A DNA stretch of 17,024 bases from Candidatus Bathyarchaeota archaeon. Lineage in GTDB: Archaea > Thermoproteota > Bathyarchaeia > Bathyarchaeales > Bathyarchaeaceae. The position numbers and the translations under genes are program-made. Where the stretch lies: assembly GCA_029879825.1 (NCBI GenBank), contig JAOUPL010000017.1, positions 1-17,024 on the forward strand, written 5' to 3'. Below are positions 7,603 through 14,327 of this stretch, piece after piece. The notes under the pieces are model-generated. The model was not told the DNA's origin. It was given only the letters and a program-made list of their open reading frames with translations, and did not search any database. The number at the start of each line of letters is the position of its first letter. Position 1 is the first letter of the stretch.

Positions 7603-8849
7603 TTCAACGGCGACTTACCTCCGAAATTTCCAGCTTAGATGAACTCCAAAGCCTCGCCAAGGCAGCGGGATACACGATTGTAGGTTCCCTTGAACAAGTC
7701 AGAGATCGAGATCCACGTTATCAGATTGGAAGCGGAAAAACAAAGGAACTCGCCGAGCTGGTTAGAAAAAACGGTGCCGAGAAAACCATATTCGACAACG
7801 AACTAACGCCCGTTCAAGCCTATAACTTGGCCAAAGCAACGGGTGTGGAGGCAATTGACCGTTTTCAACTCATCCTCGAAATCTTTGTTAGACGAGCTTC
7901 AACTTACGAAGCAAAGCTCCAGATTCAGTTAGCCAAACTACGGTACGAACTGTCTCGCGCAAAAGAAAGGGTAAAATTGGCGAGGATGGAAGAGCAGCCG
8001 GGTTTCATGGGGTTGGGGAAGTATGAAGTGGATATTTACTATGAAACCGTGAAACGGCGAATCCGTTCTATTCAAAATAAACTGAAGAAGAAACAAGAGA
8101 AGCGACGCCTACATCGCACTCGGAGAGTCGAACTAGGATTCTCTTCGATTTCCTTGGCTGGATACACAAACGCTGGGAAAAGTTCATTGTTTAATATGCT
8201 CGCGGAAGAGATGGTTCCAGTAAACCCAAGCCTGTTCACCACCCTTTCCACAACAACCAGAGCGATGCGTCTTTCTAAGAGAAAGGTATTGTTGACGGAC
8301 ACGGTTGGTTTTATTAATCGTTTGCCCCTAACGCTCATCCAAGCCTTTCGCTCCACCCTCGAAGAAACCATCTTCTCAGATTTGATTCTCCTCGTTGTTG
8401 ATGTAAGCGAATCCGACGAAGACATTGAAAGAAAACTTTCTTCCTGTCTTGACACTATTCAAAAAATAGGTGCAACGGGAATACCCATTGTAACCGCACT
8501 CAACAAAATCGATTTGCTGCGAGAAGATGAAATACAACGCAAGGCTGAGGTTTTGAAGGACGCTACGCCAAATCCGGTTCCCATCTCCGCCTTACATGGA
8601 ACCAATATAGACCTGCTTAAACAGGAGATCATAGGGCACTTTGAAGGCTACGTTCAAGCGTCATTCTCTCTTCCAATAACGGACGAAACAATGTCCTTCG
8701 TTTCATGGCTTTTCGGTCGCGCTAATATACACGACGTGGAATACGAAGACGACAGCATGAAAGTCGTTTTTGAATCGGTTCCTTGGTTTGCAGACAAGGT
8801 CAAGGGGCGTGTGGAACAACTTGGCGGAACCTTTAACACCTCTGGCTAG
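7587..8849 (+). CDS. hflX: GTPase HflX, apparently starting at ACG
   Basis: HflX is a GTP-hydrolysing factor that binds the large ribosomal subunit and can split stalled ribosomes. From ACG 7587 the protein has 420 residues, normal for the family. The N-terminal domain runs KAIIVQRRLTSEISSLDELQ, YQIGSGKTKELAELV and FDNELTPVQAYNLA. The archaeal linker QPGFMGLGKYEVDIYY is at about 137-152. GTPase motifs are GYTNAGKS (G1, 192-199), TTLSTTTR (G2, 218-225), DTVGF (G3, 238-242), NKID (G4, 306-309) and SAL (G5, 334-336). A start at TTG 7827 would remove about 80 conserved residues. The ACG stands exactly where family members have Met before KAI, seven bases after GGAGGTGG, and overlaps mbf1 by 16 bases. 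A rare start codon, a sequencing error or RNA-level change could explain it. Confidence 0.85.
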   Translation, partial: TKAIIVQRRLTSEISSLDELQSLAKAAGYTIVGSLEQVRDRDPRYQIGSGKTKELAELVRKNGAEKTIFDNELTPVQAYNLAKATGVEAIDRFQLILEIFVRRASTYEAKLQIQLAKLRYELSRAKERVKLARMEEQPGFMGLGKYEVDIYYETVKRRIRSIQNKLKKKQEKRRLHRTRRVELGFSSISLAGYTNAGKSSLFNMLAEEMVPVNPSLFTTLSTTTRAMRLSKRKVLLTDTVGFINRLPLTLIQAFRSTLEETIFSDLILLVVDVSESDEDIERKLSSCLDTIQKIGATGIPIVTALNKIDLLREDEIQRKAEVLKDATPNPVPISALHGTNIDLLKQEIIGHFEGYVQASFSLPITDETMSFVSWLFGRANIHDVEYEDDSMKVVFESVPWFADKVKGRVEQLGGTFNTSG

Positions 8850-8873
8850 GAAAGCTAGGAGACGGAGACAAAA

Positions 8874-9413
8874 TTGTCGAAGGTTATTGTTTTAAGATGG
8901 GGCCATCGAGACAGAGATAAAAGGCTCACTTCTCATGTCGCTCTGACTGCCCGAGCATTAGGCGCCTCCTGCTTCATTTTGGCAGATGTCAGAGACGAAA
9001 AAGTCAAAGCAACGGTTGAAAAGGTGACAAAGCAGTGGGGTGGCTCCTTCCACTTTGAAATGGGAACACCTTGGAGACGGGCTGTCAAAGAATGGAGAGC
9101 GAAAAACGGTCTCGTAGTTCATCTAACCGCCTACGGAGAAAACATTCAAACAAGCGACGTCCTACGAAGGATTAAGACCGCGGGAAAAGATTTTTTAGTG
9201 ATAGTGGGCAGTCGGAAAGTCCCATCAGAATTCTTCTCCAAAGCAGTTTCAGATTTCAACGTTGCTGTTGGGAATCAACCTCATTCCGAATGTTCAAGTT
9301 TGGCCGTTTTTCTCGATCGATTTTTTGAAGGTCGAGAACTCTCAAAGGAATTCGAGGGAGCGAAAATAAAGATAATTCCTCAGGTGAGAGGAAAGAAAGT
9401 TGTTAAAGCTTAG
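8874..9413 (+). CDS. trm56: tRNA ribose 2'-O-methyltransferase aTrm56
   Basis: The 179-residue SPOUT-class enzyme uses S-adenosylmethionine to methylate the 2'-OH of C56 in the T-loop of archaeal tRNAs. Family blocks are VLRWGHRDRDKR (6-17, usual LRLGHR), HVALTARALGA, WGGSFHFE, VVHLTAYGENI (81-91), VIVGSRKVP (109-117) and the cofactor-site knot FNVAVGNQPHSE (128-139), then AVFLDRFFEG. Length is typical. The start is TTG 8874 with GGAG at 8864-8867; the gene follows hflX by 24 bases and is probably in the same transcript. It makes biological sense next to the nearby tRNA cluster, though co-regulation is not shown. Confidence 0.95.
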   Translation: MSKVIVLRWGHRDRDKRLTSHVALTARALGASCFILADVRDEKVKATVEKVTKQWGGSFHFEMGTPWRRAVKEWRAKNGLVVHLTAYGENIQTSDVLRRIKTAGKDFLVIVGSRKVPSEFFSKAVSDFNVAVGNQPHSECSSLAVFLDRFFEGRELSKEFEGAKIKIIPQVRGKKVVKA

Positions 9414-9456
9414 TTTGTTATGCTTGATTTGGTAAGAGATTTAAGTTTTGTTTTCC

Positions 9457-9466
9457 CTATATTAAA
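9457..9466 (+). promoter_or_regulatory. TATA box of the tfe operon
   Basis: TATATTAAA predicts an RNA start near 9487, just before ATG 9493 and downstream of the GTG at 9469. This argues for the shorter TFE. Confidence 0.5.
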
Positions 9467-9492
9467 TAGTGAGTGTGAGCAGAGGCGTTTCG

Positions 9493-10005
9493 ATGTTGTC
9501 CTTCGTGGATGATAAAACTCTGGAAAAGGTTGTTGAAGCCTTTGGGAACGAAGAGGCTGTTAGAATTATCGAGGCCCTTAAGGAAGTCGGTGAAACCACG
9601 GATGATCAGATCGCAACCCAAACCGGAATACGACTCAACTCCGTTCGCAAGATTCTCTATAAACTCTACGACCACTCTCTTGTGGGCTTAAGGAGGTCTC
9701 GTGATAAAAACACAGGGTGGTTCATTTTCCATTGGAGGCTTCAGCTAGATCAGCTTGAGGGCTTCATTTTGAACCAAAAGCGTCGCGTTCTCGAAAAACT
9801 GGAAGCTAGGCTTAGGTACGAGCAAAAACACGAGTTTTATTACTGCTACACCATAGGGTGTAAGCGAATTCCCTTCGGAGAAGCTATGGAACTCGTTTTT
9901 CGATGTCCCACATGCAACAAACCCTTGATGCACTTCGAGAATGGTAAAATCGTTAGCTCCTTAACCAAAAAAGTTGAGCAGTTGAGGAAGGAACTGAGTG
10001 AGTGA
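9493..10005 (+). CDS. tfe: Transcription initiation factor E, alpha subunit (TFE)
   Basis: TFE helps the archaeal RNA polymerase open promoters. From ATG 9493 the protein has 170 residues. A winged helix fills about 1-85 (LEKVVEAFGNEEAVRIIEAL, TDDQIATQTGIRLNSVRKILYKLYDHSLV), followed by a helical linker rich in charged residues. A zinc ribbon has Cys118, Cys123, Cys138 and Cys141 (YYCYTIGCKR and FRCPTCNKPL), and a coiled tail closes the protein. The longer frame from GTG 9469 is less likely because the TATA box at 9457-9466 would place the RNA start after it; AGAGG at 9481-9485 serves ATG 9493. The gene overlaps the HD-domain gene by eight bases. Confidence 0.95.
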   Translation: MLSFVDDKTLEKVVEAFGNEEAVRIIEALKEVGETTDDQIATQTGIRLNSVRKILYKLYDHSLVGLRRSRDKNTGWFIFHWRLQLDQLEGFILNQKRRVLEKLEARLRYEQKHEFYYCYTIGCKRIPFGEAMELVFRCPTCNKPLMHFENGKIVSSLTKKVEQLRKELSE

Positions 10006-10552
10006 AGAACTGCCATCCTCTGAGATGGCGCTGAAGCTTCTTTCTCAAAGCGGGTGTTCCAAGGGGGTTATAGCTCATTGTAAAGGAGTCACAGCCCTCG
10101 CGGTGCAAATTGCTAAAGCCTGCGAGAAGAAGGGATTAAACGTTGACATTAAACTAGTTGAAGTCGGTGCTCTTTTGCATGATATTGGGCGCTCAAAAAC
10201 GCATGAAGTTGACCATGTGATTATGGGTGCGGAGATCGCTAGGTCCTTTAACTTACCAGAATCTGTTGTGTCCATTATTGAGCGTCACGCTGGCGGGGGC
10301 ATAACCCTTGATGAAGCTAAGAAACTTGGTTGGCCGATTAAAAGCTATGTTCCAAACACTTTAGAAGAGAAAATTGTGACTTACGCAGACAAGTTGATTG
10401 AAGGACGGCGAAGGGTGCCGGTTAAGCGAACCGTCAAAAAGCTTTCGAGGGAGTTGGGGAAGAACCATTCTTCGGTTGTAAGGGTGAAAAAACTGCATGA
10501 AGAGTTTTCATCTTTCATAGGAGATTTGGATGCCAACAGTCACATTGCTTGA
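9998..10552 (+). CDS. HD-domain phosphohydrolase, TIGR00295-like
   Basis: The 184-residue HD-superfamily protein has His27 (IAHCKG), the His61-Asp62 pair in GALLHDIGRS, His69, His73 (HEVDHVIMGAEIA), His97 (IIERHAGGG) and Asp131 (TYADKLIEG). This is a complete metal-binding set for a phosphohydrolase. The arrangement matches archaeal TIGR00295 proteins, whose substrate (nucleotide or phosphate ester) is not known. The start is GTG 9998, inside the last codons of tfe, with GAGGAAGGAA at about 9984-9993. Its end overlaps the DUF2110 gene by 23 bases. Tight packing implies one transcript and coupled translation of the three genes. Confidence 0.88.
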   Translation: MSEELPSSEMALKLLSQSGCSKGVIAHCKGVTALAVQIAKACEKKGLNVDIKLVEVGALLHDIGRSKTHEVDHVIMGAEIARSFNLPESVVSIIERHAGGGITLDEAKKLGWPIKSYVPNTLEEKIVTYADKLIEGRRRVPVKRTVKKLSRELGKNHSSVVRVKKLHEEFSSFIGDLDANSHIA

Positions 10553-11306
10553 AAAGGTTTACGGTTCCTTCTCTCCAGAAAGCTTTGAACCTGTTTTTTC
10601 TTCTTTGCGTAAAGGGCTTAAAGTCAAGTTGAGAGTTGTCGGCGAAACGAATCGCGGATGGGTTCAGATAGAAGTTTCCGGCGAAGATGAGATTGCAGCT
10701 TTGCATTTCCTTGACCGAGAAATGGGGTTGGCGCCAGTTTCTCTTGATAACCTAAAAAAGTTTTCTGTCATAAGGGGAAGAGTTGTTTTTTCGAGAAAAA
10801 GCAAAAAAGAGCTTTACGTGGACATAGGCGTTTTCTCTCCGGAAACCTATGATGCCGTTATTCCATTACAGAGGCTGCAAGCTCAGTTGGCTGACGGGAA
10901 AAAGCTTCCGCTTCAAAGGCTGGTTGAGGTTTTTTGTCTATATGACAATTTGCCGCTTAAAGTCAAGATTGTGCAGGATGTTGACGCCAAAAAAAATTGG
11001 ATTGAAGCTGAACTGTCGGAAGCACAGCTTTCTCAAATCACCAGCTGGGTTCGCTCTAGTTTCGATCGATTGATCGTTTTGGGCGCGTTTTTCTCCGATG
11101 TTGAACGTGCTGTAAAGCTGTCGAGGCACTTTCGCGACGTCATCAAAATCGAATCATTAGGGATGCTTGAACATGTTGTTCTTTGCAAATTGGGAACAGA
11201 CGCTGTGGGGCTCATACCGAAGTTTGGACGTTTTCTTCCAGAGGCTGTCTTTGTTCCGTTTTCTCCAAGGAAAATTCGGCAACTTATTGACAGACCGTTT
11301 CTTTGA
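10530..11306 (+). CDS. DUF2110 family protein of unknown function
   Basis: The 258-residue soluble protein resembles archaeal DUF2110, a family I recall as often sitting near tfe. It has an N-terminal alpha/beta part (VTLLEKVYGSFSPESFEPVFSSL). A beta-barrel-like middle contains RGRVVFSRKSKKELYVDIGVFSP, which looks like an S1/OB-style strand set. A C-terminal part contains LGMLEHVVLCKLGTDAVGLIPKFGRFLPEA. No catalytic signature is visible; nucleic-acid binding is a guess from the OB-like strands. ATG 10530 has GGAGAT at about 10520 and lies within the HD gene. It converges with the DUF116 gene eight bases later. Confidence 0.85.
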   Translation: MPTVTLLEKVYGSFSPESFEPVFSSLRKGLKVKLRVVGETNRGWVQIEVSGEDEIAALHFLDREMGLAPVSLDNLKKFSVIRGRVVFSRKSKKELYVDIGVFSPETYDAVIPLQRLQAQLADGKKLPLQRLVEVFCLYDNLPLKVKIVQDVDAKKNWIEAELSEAQLSQITSWVRSSFDRLIVLGAFFSDVERAVKLSRHFRDVIKIESLGMLEHVVLCKLGTDAVGLIPKFGRFLPEAVFVPFSPRKIRQLIDRPFL

Positions 11307-11314
11307 CTGGCGAC

Positions 11315-11878
11315 TTACGTTAAGCGGAGATGTAGGGCGTCGTTTAGTGATTTCCAATCTACGAGCGTGTTAACACAGCCGTCTCGAAGTAGGGCAACGC
11401 CTTGGCCTGCGACTCCTAGTTTTTCGCAGAGAAAGCTTCCGAGGACGAGTTCCTTGAAACAAGCGACGCCGAGAGAGGCTTTAGGTTTTATTTCGAGGAG
11501 GATTTTTTTGGCTATGCTGCCGCCGGGTAGGATGAATGTGCCTTTGTATCCTAGTGTTTTTGTTAGGTGGATGATCTTTTTTAGGTTGCATTTTCCGCAT
11601 TCTTGGCATTCGTAGCCGTATTCTCCTAATTCCGCGGGGCATTCTCTGGAGCGTAGACACTGGGGTAGCAGCAGTATTCTCTCGCCGTAAGGTGTAGATG
11701 CGAATTTCTCTCTAGAGGCGCTGTTTTTTGTCTTTACGTAAAGTTGAAAGAATTCTTTTTCGTCTACTCCCATTTTGGCTGCGAGTTGTTCTAGTTTCTG
11801 AATTGCGACGCCGCTGAATTTTGATTCGGCAAGTTTTTCTATTACACGCATGACGGAACCGCTTTCTCTTCTTTTCAT
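11315..11878 (-). CDS. DUF116 family cysteine-rich protein
   Basis: The 187-residue protein matches DUF116: LLLPQCLRSRECPAE, YGYECQECGKCNLKKI, GYKGTFILPGGSIAKKIL, KPKASLGVACFKEL, and GQGVALLRDGCVNTLVDW. Cysteines at 74, 80, 91, 94, 97, 140 and 168 are the kind conserved in the family and suggest iron-sulfur or zinc binding; Cys151 is extra. The first 60 residues are a helical region without a recognised motif. ATG 11878 follows a GGCGGAGAC purine-rich ribosome site. Its biochemical role is not known. A probable promoter (TATA at about 11953-11962) lies between it and tRNA-Val. Confidence 0.88.
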   Translation of the reverse strand: MKRRESGSVMRVIEKLAESKFSGVAIQKLEQLAAKMGVDEKEFFQLYVKTKNSASREKFASTPYGERILLLPQCLRSRECPAELGEYGYECQECGKCNLKKIIHLTKTLGYKGTFILPGGSIAKKILLEIKPKASLGVACFKELVLGSFLCEKLGVAGQGVALLRDGCVNTLVDWKSLNDALHLRLT

Positions 11879-11939
11879 GTATTCCGGTGTCTCCGCCCAT
11901 AAGATTAGATGTCGAACTTTTTACATAACCTTCTAACAG

Positions 11940-11973
11940 TTTTCACTAGTTCGATATAAAGGTTAAGTGAAAA
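11940..11973. repeat. Inverted repeat flanking a TATA box
   Basis: TTTTCACT (11940-11947) and AGTGAAAA (11966-11973) are perfect inverted arms with an 18-base spacer that contains GATATAAAG, a likely TATA for the DUF116 gene. It could be an operator, or chance in AT-rich DNA. Confidence 0.35.
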
Positions 11974-11977
11974 TGAG

Positions 11978-12055
11978 TGGTGGGCCGGGCAGGACTTGAA
12001 CCTGCGACCTCAGCCTCGTAAAGGCTGCGTCCTAACCACGCTAGACTACCGGCCC
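11978..12055 (-). tRNA. tRNA-Val (UAC), no intron
   Basis: The cloverleaf on the minus strand has acceptor GGGCCGG/CCGGCCC, D-stem GTCT/GGAC, anticodon stem CAGCC/GGCTG with loop TTTACGA (anticodon UAC), variable AGGTC and T-arm GCAGG/CCTGC. The discriminator A is at 11981 and CCA is encoded at 11978-11980. The mature body is 75 bases. A TATA box is correctly spaced upstream. Confidence 0.95.
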
Positions 12056-12081
12056 GTTGTTCAAAATTATGGTATCAAATG

Positions 12082-12090
12082 TTTTATAAA
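12082..12090 (-). promoter_or_regulatory. TATA box of tRNA-Val
   Basis: TTTATAAAA on the minus strand is centred about 30 bases upstream of the tRNA 5' end at 12055. Confidence 0.6.
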
Positions 12091-12209
12091 GAGTGCGCGT
12101 GAGTTGAAGGTATCACCTGCAAATCTCTTTCTCTCTGTAGATAGGTTCCCCGACTTTTCTTTATATGCTCCCAACATTCCCAAGCGTATTTTCGGTCATT
12201 GCGGTTTCC

Positions 12210-12235
12210 ACTGAAGTTTGTCAAAGGGCTTCAGT
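12210..12235. repeat. Short inverted repeat between tRNA genes
   Basis: ACTGAAG (12210-12216) and CTTCAGT (12229-12235) can form a seven-pair stem with a 12-base loop, downstream of tRNA-Tyr on its strand. It may be a transcript end or a small structured element. The rest of 12056-12269 shows only the tRNA-Val promoter. Confidence 0.3.
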
Positions 12236-12308
12236 TCGGCAAAACTCAGCATGCCTTACATAATTCGGTTGGTCGGGCGGGCAGGATTTGAACCTGCGAC
12301 AATCCGGT

Positions 12309-12359
12309 TTCCGCGTTGTGCGCTTGGCAGGCTGGGTGATGCCTACCTTTGGCAGGCGT
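12309..12359 (-). other. tRNA-Tyr intron 2 (51 bases, position 37/38)
   Basis: Exon CTGT can pair with intron GCGG (two G-U pairs) between bulges AGA and AAA, a relaxed bulge-helix-bulge. The intron has its own hairpin GCCTGCC/GGTAGGC and an internal repeat of CCTGCCAA. The end could shift by one A. Confidence 0.75.
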
Positions 12360-12366
12360 CTACAGC

Positions 12367-12400
12367 GTCTCCGTCAGCTTGGACTAGGGTCAAGCTGGCT
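12367..12400 (-). other. tRNA-Tyr intron 1 (34 bases, position 30/31)
   Basis: A central helix CTTC/GGAG is flanked by three-base bulges CGA and ACG, with cuts CG|A and AC|G. The inner helix is GCCAGCTTG/CAAGCTGAC with one C-A mismatch. The junction is the only one that rebuilds a TCCGG anticodon strand. Confidence 0.8.
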
Positions 12401-12456
12401 CGGAAGCTCTACCAAGCTGAGCTACCGCCCGACCAATTGTTACAACGGAAAATTCT

Positions 12457-12466
12457 GATTTATGCG
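12457..12466 (-). promoter_or_regulatory. TATA-like box of tRNA-Tyr
   Basis: CATAAATC on the minus strand lies about 30 bases upstream of the tRNA-Tyr 5' end at 12431. Confidence 0.45.
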
Positions 12467-12490
12467 TTTCGTTTATGGACGGCGAAAAAC

Positions 12491-12500
12491 GTTTAATATG
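12491..12500 (+). promoter_or_regulatory. TATA box of tRNA-Ala
   Basis: GTTTAATATG is centred about 28 bases upstream of the tRNA-Ala 5' end at 12523, back to back with the tRNA-Tyr promoter. Confidence 0.55.
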
Positions 12501-12547
12501 AAGCTCTGTTTCAAACCCTAGTGGGCCGGTAGTTCAGTCTGGCATGA

Positions 12548-12574
12548 ATGACGACCGCGTAGTCGTCAGTGCAT
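12548..12574 (+). other. tRNA-Ala intron 1 (27 bases, position 23/24)
   Basis: Bulge-helix-bulge: central GCAT/GTGC (one U-G pair), bulges GAA and ATA cut as GA|A and AT|A, and inner seven-pair helix TGACGAC/GTCGTCA with loop CGCGTA. The intron is nearly all hairpin. Confidence 0.88.
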
Positions 12575-12588
12575 ACGCCGCCTTCGCA

Positions 12589-12602
12589 TGTCCAGCCGAA
12601 AG
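12589..12602 (+). other. tRNA-Ala intron 2 (14 bases, position 37/38)
   Basis: The central helix TTCG/CGAA is perfect, with bulges CAT and AGA cut as CA|T and AG|A. The 14-base intron leaves only a minimal inner loop. Confidence 0.85.
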
Positions 12603-12689
12603 AGGCGGAGGCCGCGGGTTCAAATCCCGCCCGGTCCACCATTAATTTTAGGTAAAAGAGGGGCGCGCGTTTAATCTGGTATCGTGAGG

Positions 12690-14033
12690 TTAAAAAGCTA
12701 CATCCTTTCTTAGGTCTTTAATTCTTTTGGCTTTTCCCTCGAATCTTGGCAGGCTGTTGCAGGGGACTAAAATTACATTTGCCTTGATTCCAGTCACTGA
12801 TCTTATGGATTCCACAATCTCGAGGCTAAGATCTTGAAGTTGCGACAGGTCTCCGCCTACTCTTTCGAAAACTTCTTTTTGAGGTTCAACCTTCACCGTC
12901 ATAATATCCAATCGTTCTGGACGTTCAAGGATTATCTGATAGTTTTGAGAGGCTCCTGCTACGAGAAGCAATGCGTGCTCCACGGTCGTCGGCCACATCT
13001 TCACACCTCTCACTTTGAACATGTCGTCTGCTCTGCCTAAGATTCTACTCATCCTCGCTAGAGTTCTTTGACATGAGCATTCTTCAGTTGTAAGAGATGT
13101 CACGTCGCCTGTTCTGAATCTAAGCACCGGTGTTGCCTCTCTAGTTAAAGTTGTTAAAACGAGTTCTCCGGTTTTTCCCTCCTCGAGTTTTTGCCCTGTC
13201 ACGGGATTGATTATCTCTGGCAAGAAATGATCTACATAGATGTGGAGCCCCTTGTGCTCCGGGCATTCCACTGACACCCCTGGACCAATCACCTCTGAAA
13301 GGCCGTAGATGTCAAAGGCTTCAAGTCCCAAAAGCTCCTGAATTCTAAGTCTAAGCTCTTCAGACCATACTTCAGCTCCAAACAACCCGCTTTTCCAACT
13401 GAGCTCTTTCGTTGGGTCTATTCCCATTTTTTCTCTTGCATATTCACCTATGTAGGCTGCATAGCTTGGCGTACACGCAAGTATGGTCGTCCCATATTCT
13501 TTTGCAAGTCTTATCTGCCGTTCAGTATTGCCTGAAGCAATAGGTAAAACTGTTGCACCTATCTCTAACGCTCCATAATGGAAGCCCAAACCACCCGTGA
13601 ACAAGCCGTACCCGTAAGCATTCTGGACAATGTCATGCTTTCTTGTTCCAGCAGAAGCATATATCCTCGCCATGACTTTGGACCAAACTCCCAAATCTCC
13701 TTTGGTGTATGCGCATGTCGTTGGATGTCCCGTCGTTCCGGAGCTTGCATGCAACTCCAAAACTTCACCTATGTCCATGGCTAACATTTCATATGGATAG
13801 GCCTTACGAAGGTCTTCTTTGGTGGTGAAAGGTATTTTCTCAAGATCACCCAATGTTCTTACGTCATCGGGAGTTATTCCAGCATCCTTAAACTTTCTCT
13901 TGTAAAATGGGATTTTCGCATAACAAAACCGGACAATTTTCCTCAGGCGTTCCTCTTGCAGTTCCACGAGTCTTTCTCTAGGCATTTTTTCAAACTTAGG
14001 CTCGTAAATCCAACTTCCAACTGAATCCTTCAT
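12690..14033 (-). CDS. paaK: Phenylacetate-CoA ligase family acyl-CoA synthetase
   Basis: The 447-residue adenylate-forming enzyme activates a carboxylic acid, typically phenylacetate, with ATP and CoA. Motifs: the phosphate loop SSGTTGHPT (97-105), YGLSEVIGPG (243-252), GKTGELVLTT (287-296), RTGD (307-310), hinge region GRADDMFKVRG (333-343), and the C-terminal catalytic Lys434 in PRFEGKAKR. Length is typical of PaaK. The start is ATG 14033 with GGTGAT just upstream; a TATA lies at about 14070-14080. It is divergent from a small membrane protein and a sodium/solute symporter, which suggests uptake and activation of the same organic acid. Archaeal members may act on other aryl or acyl acids, so the substrate is not certain. 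Confidence 0.92.
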   Translation of the reverse strand: MKDSVGSWIYEPKFEKMPRERLVELQEERLRKIVRFCYAKIPFYKRKFKDAGITPDDVRTLGDLEKIPFTTKEDLRKAYPYEMLAMDIGEVLELHASSGTTGHPTTCAYTKGDLGVWSKVMARIYASAGTRKHDIVQNAYGYGLFTGGLGFHYGALEIGATVLPIASGNTERQIRLAKEYGTTILACTPSYAAYIGEYAREKMGIDPTKELSWKSGLFGAEVWSEELRLRIQELLGLEAFDIYGLSEVIGPGVSVECPEHKGLHIYVDHFLPEIINPVTGQKLEEGKTGELVLTTLTREATPVLRFRTGDVTSLTTEECSCQRTLARMSRILGRADDMFKVRGVKMWPTTVEHALLLVAGASQNYQIILERPERLDIMTVKVEPQKEVFERVGGDLSQLQDLSLEIVESIRSVTGIKANVILVPCNSLPRFEGKAKRIKDLRKDVAF

Positions 14034-14069
14034 TGTATCACCGCATTTTCTTATCGTAAAGAGCGGGGC

Positions 14070-14108
14070 GCATAAATAATTTTACGTGCGCGCATTATTC
14101 TTTTAAAG
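14070..14108. promoter_or_regulatory. Divergent promoter region with central GCGCGC element
   Basis: Going rightward: the paaK TATA (AATTATTTATG on the minus strand, about 14070-14080), GCGCGC (14088-14093), and TTTTAAAG (14101-14108), the likely TATA of the symporter operon. A second CTTTAAAG lies at about 14131-14138. A factor bound to the GCGCGC site could affect both genes. Confidence 0.4.
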
Positions 14109-14153
14109 ATTAAGTAGTTAAAGTATGACACTTTAAAGAATGAGGAGACTACG

Positions 14154-14327
14154 ATGAGCAAAATCCACGGTCTATTAGCAATCATGGTTCTGTGCATTAT
14201 CCTAGTTCCTGTCATCGCATACTTACTAGGTGGCTGGTACACTTATTGGGGTCACGCTTTACTCGCAATAGTTTTCGGCGTTCTTGTAGTTTTCATAAAA
14301 ACTCGTTATTATTGGGAGGAAGAGTGA
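14154..14327 (+). CDS. 57-residue two-helix membrane protein, symporter partner
   Basis: A short frame starts MSKIHGLLAIMVLCIILVP and ends RYYWEEE. It has two hydrophobic segments (about 6-25 and 32-49) joined by GGWYTYWGH, with a charged tail. GAGGAG (about 14142-14147) precedes ATG 14154, and its stop is followed directly by the symporter ATG (TGA-ATG), so the two are translated together. Many SSS-family symporters have a small membrane partner encoded just upstream (DUF485 next to ActP, DUF4212, YhdT with PanF). This one is shorter, and I do not recognise its family. Role as accessory subunit is inferred from position and topology. Confidence 0.8.
   Translation: MSKIHGLLAIMVLCIILVPVIAYLLGGWYTYWGHALLAIVFGVLVVFIKTRYYWEEE

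Larger units (their letters stand above)
12270..12431 (-). tRNA. tRNA-Tyr (GUA) with two introns
   Basis: On the minus strand the exons are 12401-12431, 12360-12366 and 12273-12308, with CCA encoded at 12270-12272. Spliced, they give acceptor CGGGCGG/CCGCCCG, D-stem GCTC/GAGC, anticodon stem TCCGG/CCGGA, loop CTGTAGA (anticodon GUA), variable TTGTC and T-arm GCAGG/CCTGC. The C1-G72 pair is the archaeal tyrosine identity element. Intron 1 interrupts the anticodon stem (30/31) and intron 2 sits at the usual 37/38 site. Without splicing both, no cloverleaf forms. Confidence 0.9.
12523..12641 (+). tRNA. tRNA-Ala (CGC) with two introns, one in the D-stem
   Basis: Exons are 12523-12547, 12575-12588 and 12603-12638, with CCA encoded at 12639-12641. 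Spliced, they give a 75-base cloverleaf: acceptor GGGCCGG/CCGGTCC with the G3-U70 pair that marks alanine tRNAs, D-stem GTTC/GAAC, anticodon stem CCGCC/GGCGG, loop TTCGCAA (anticodon CGC), variable AGGCC and T-arm GCGGG/CCCGC. The D-stem is perfect only after removal of intron 1. Confidence 0.93.

Noticed and set aside
7827..8849. HflX starting at TTG 7827
   Set aside because: This drops about 80 residues that clearly belong to the HflX N-terminal domain.
9469..9492. TFE start at GTG 9469
   Set aside because: The TATA box at 9457-9466 would begin transcription after this codon; ATG 9493 gives a normal-length TFE.
12056..12269. C/D-box small RNA between tRNA genes
   Set aside because: I found no C box (RUGAUGA) paired with a D box in a plausible arrangement.
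12218..12496. 92-residue plus-strand frame
   Set aside because: It lies across tRNA-Tyr and its introns on the opposite strand and has no ribosome site or family features.
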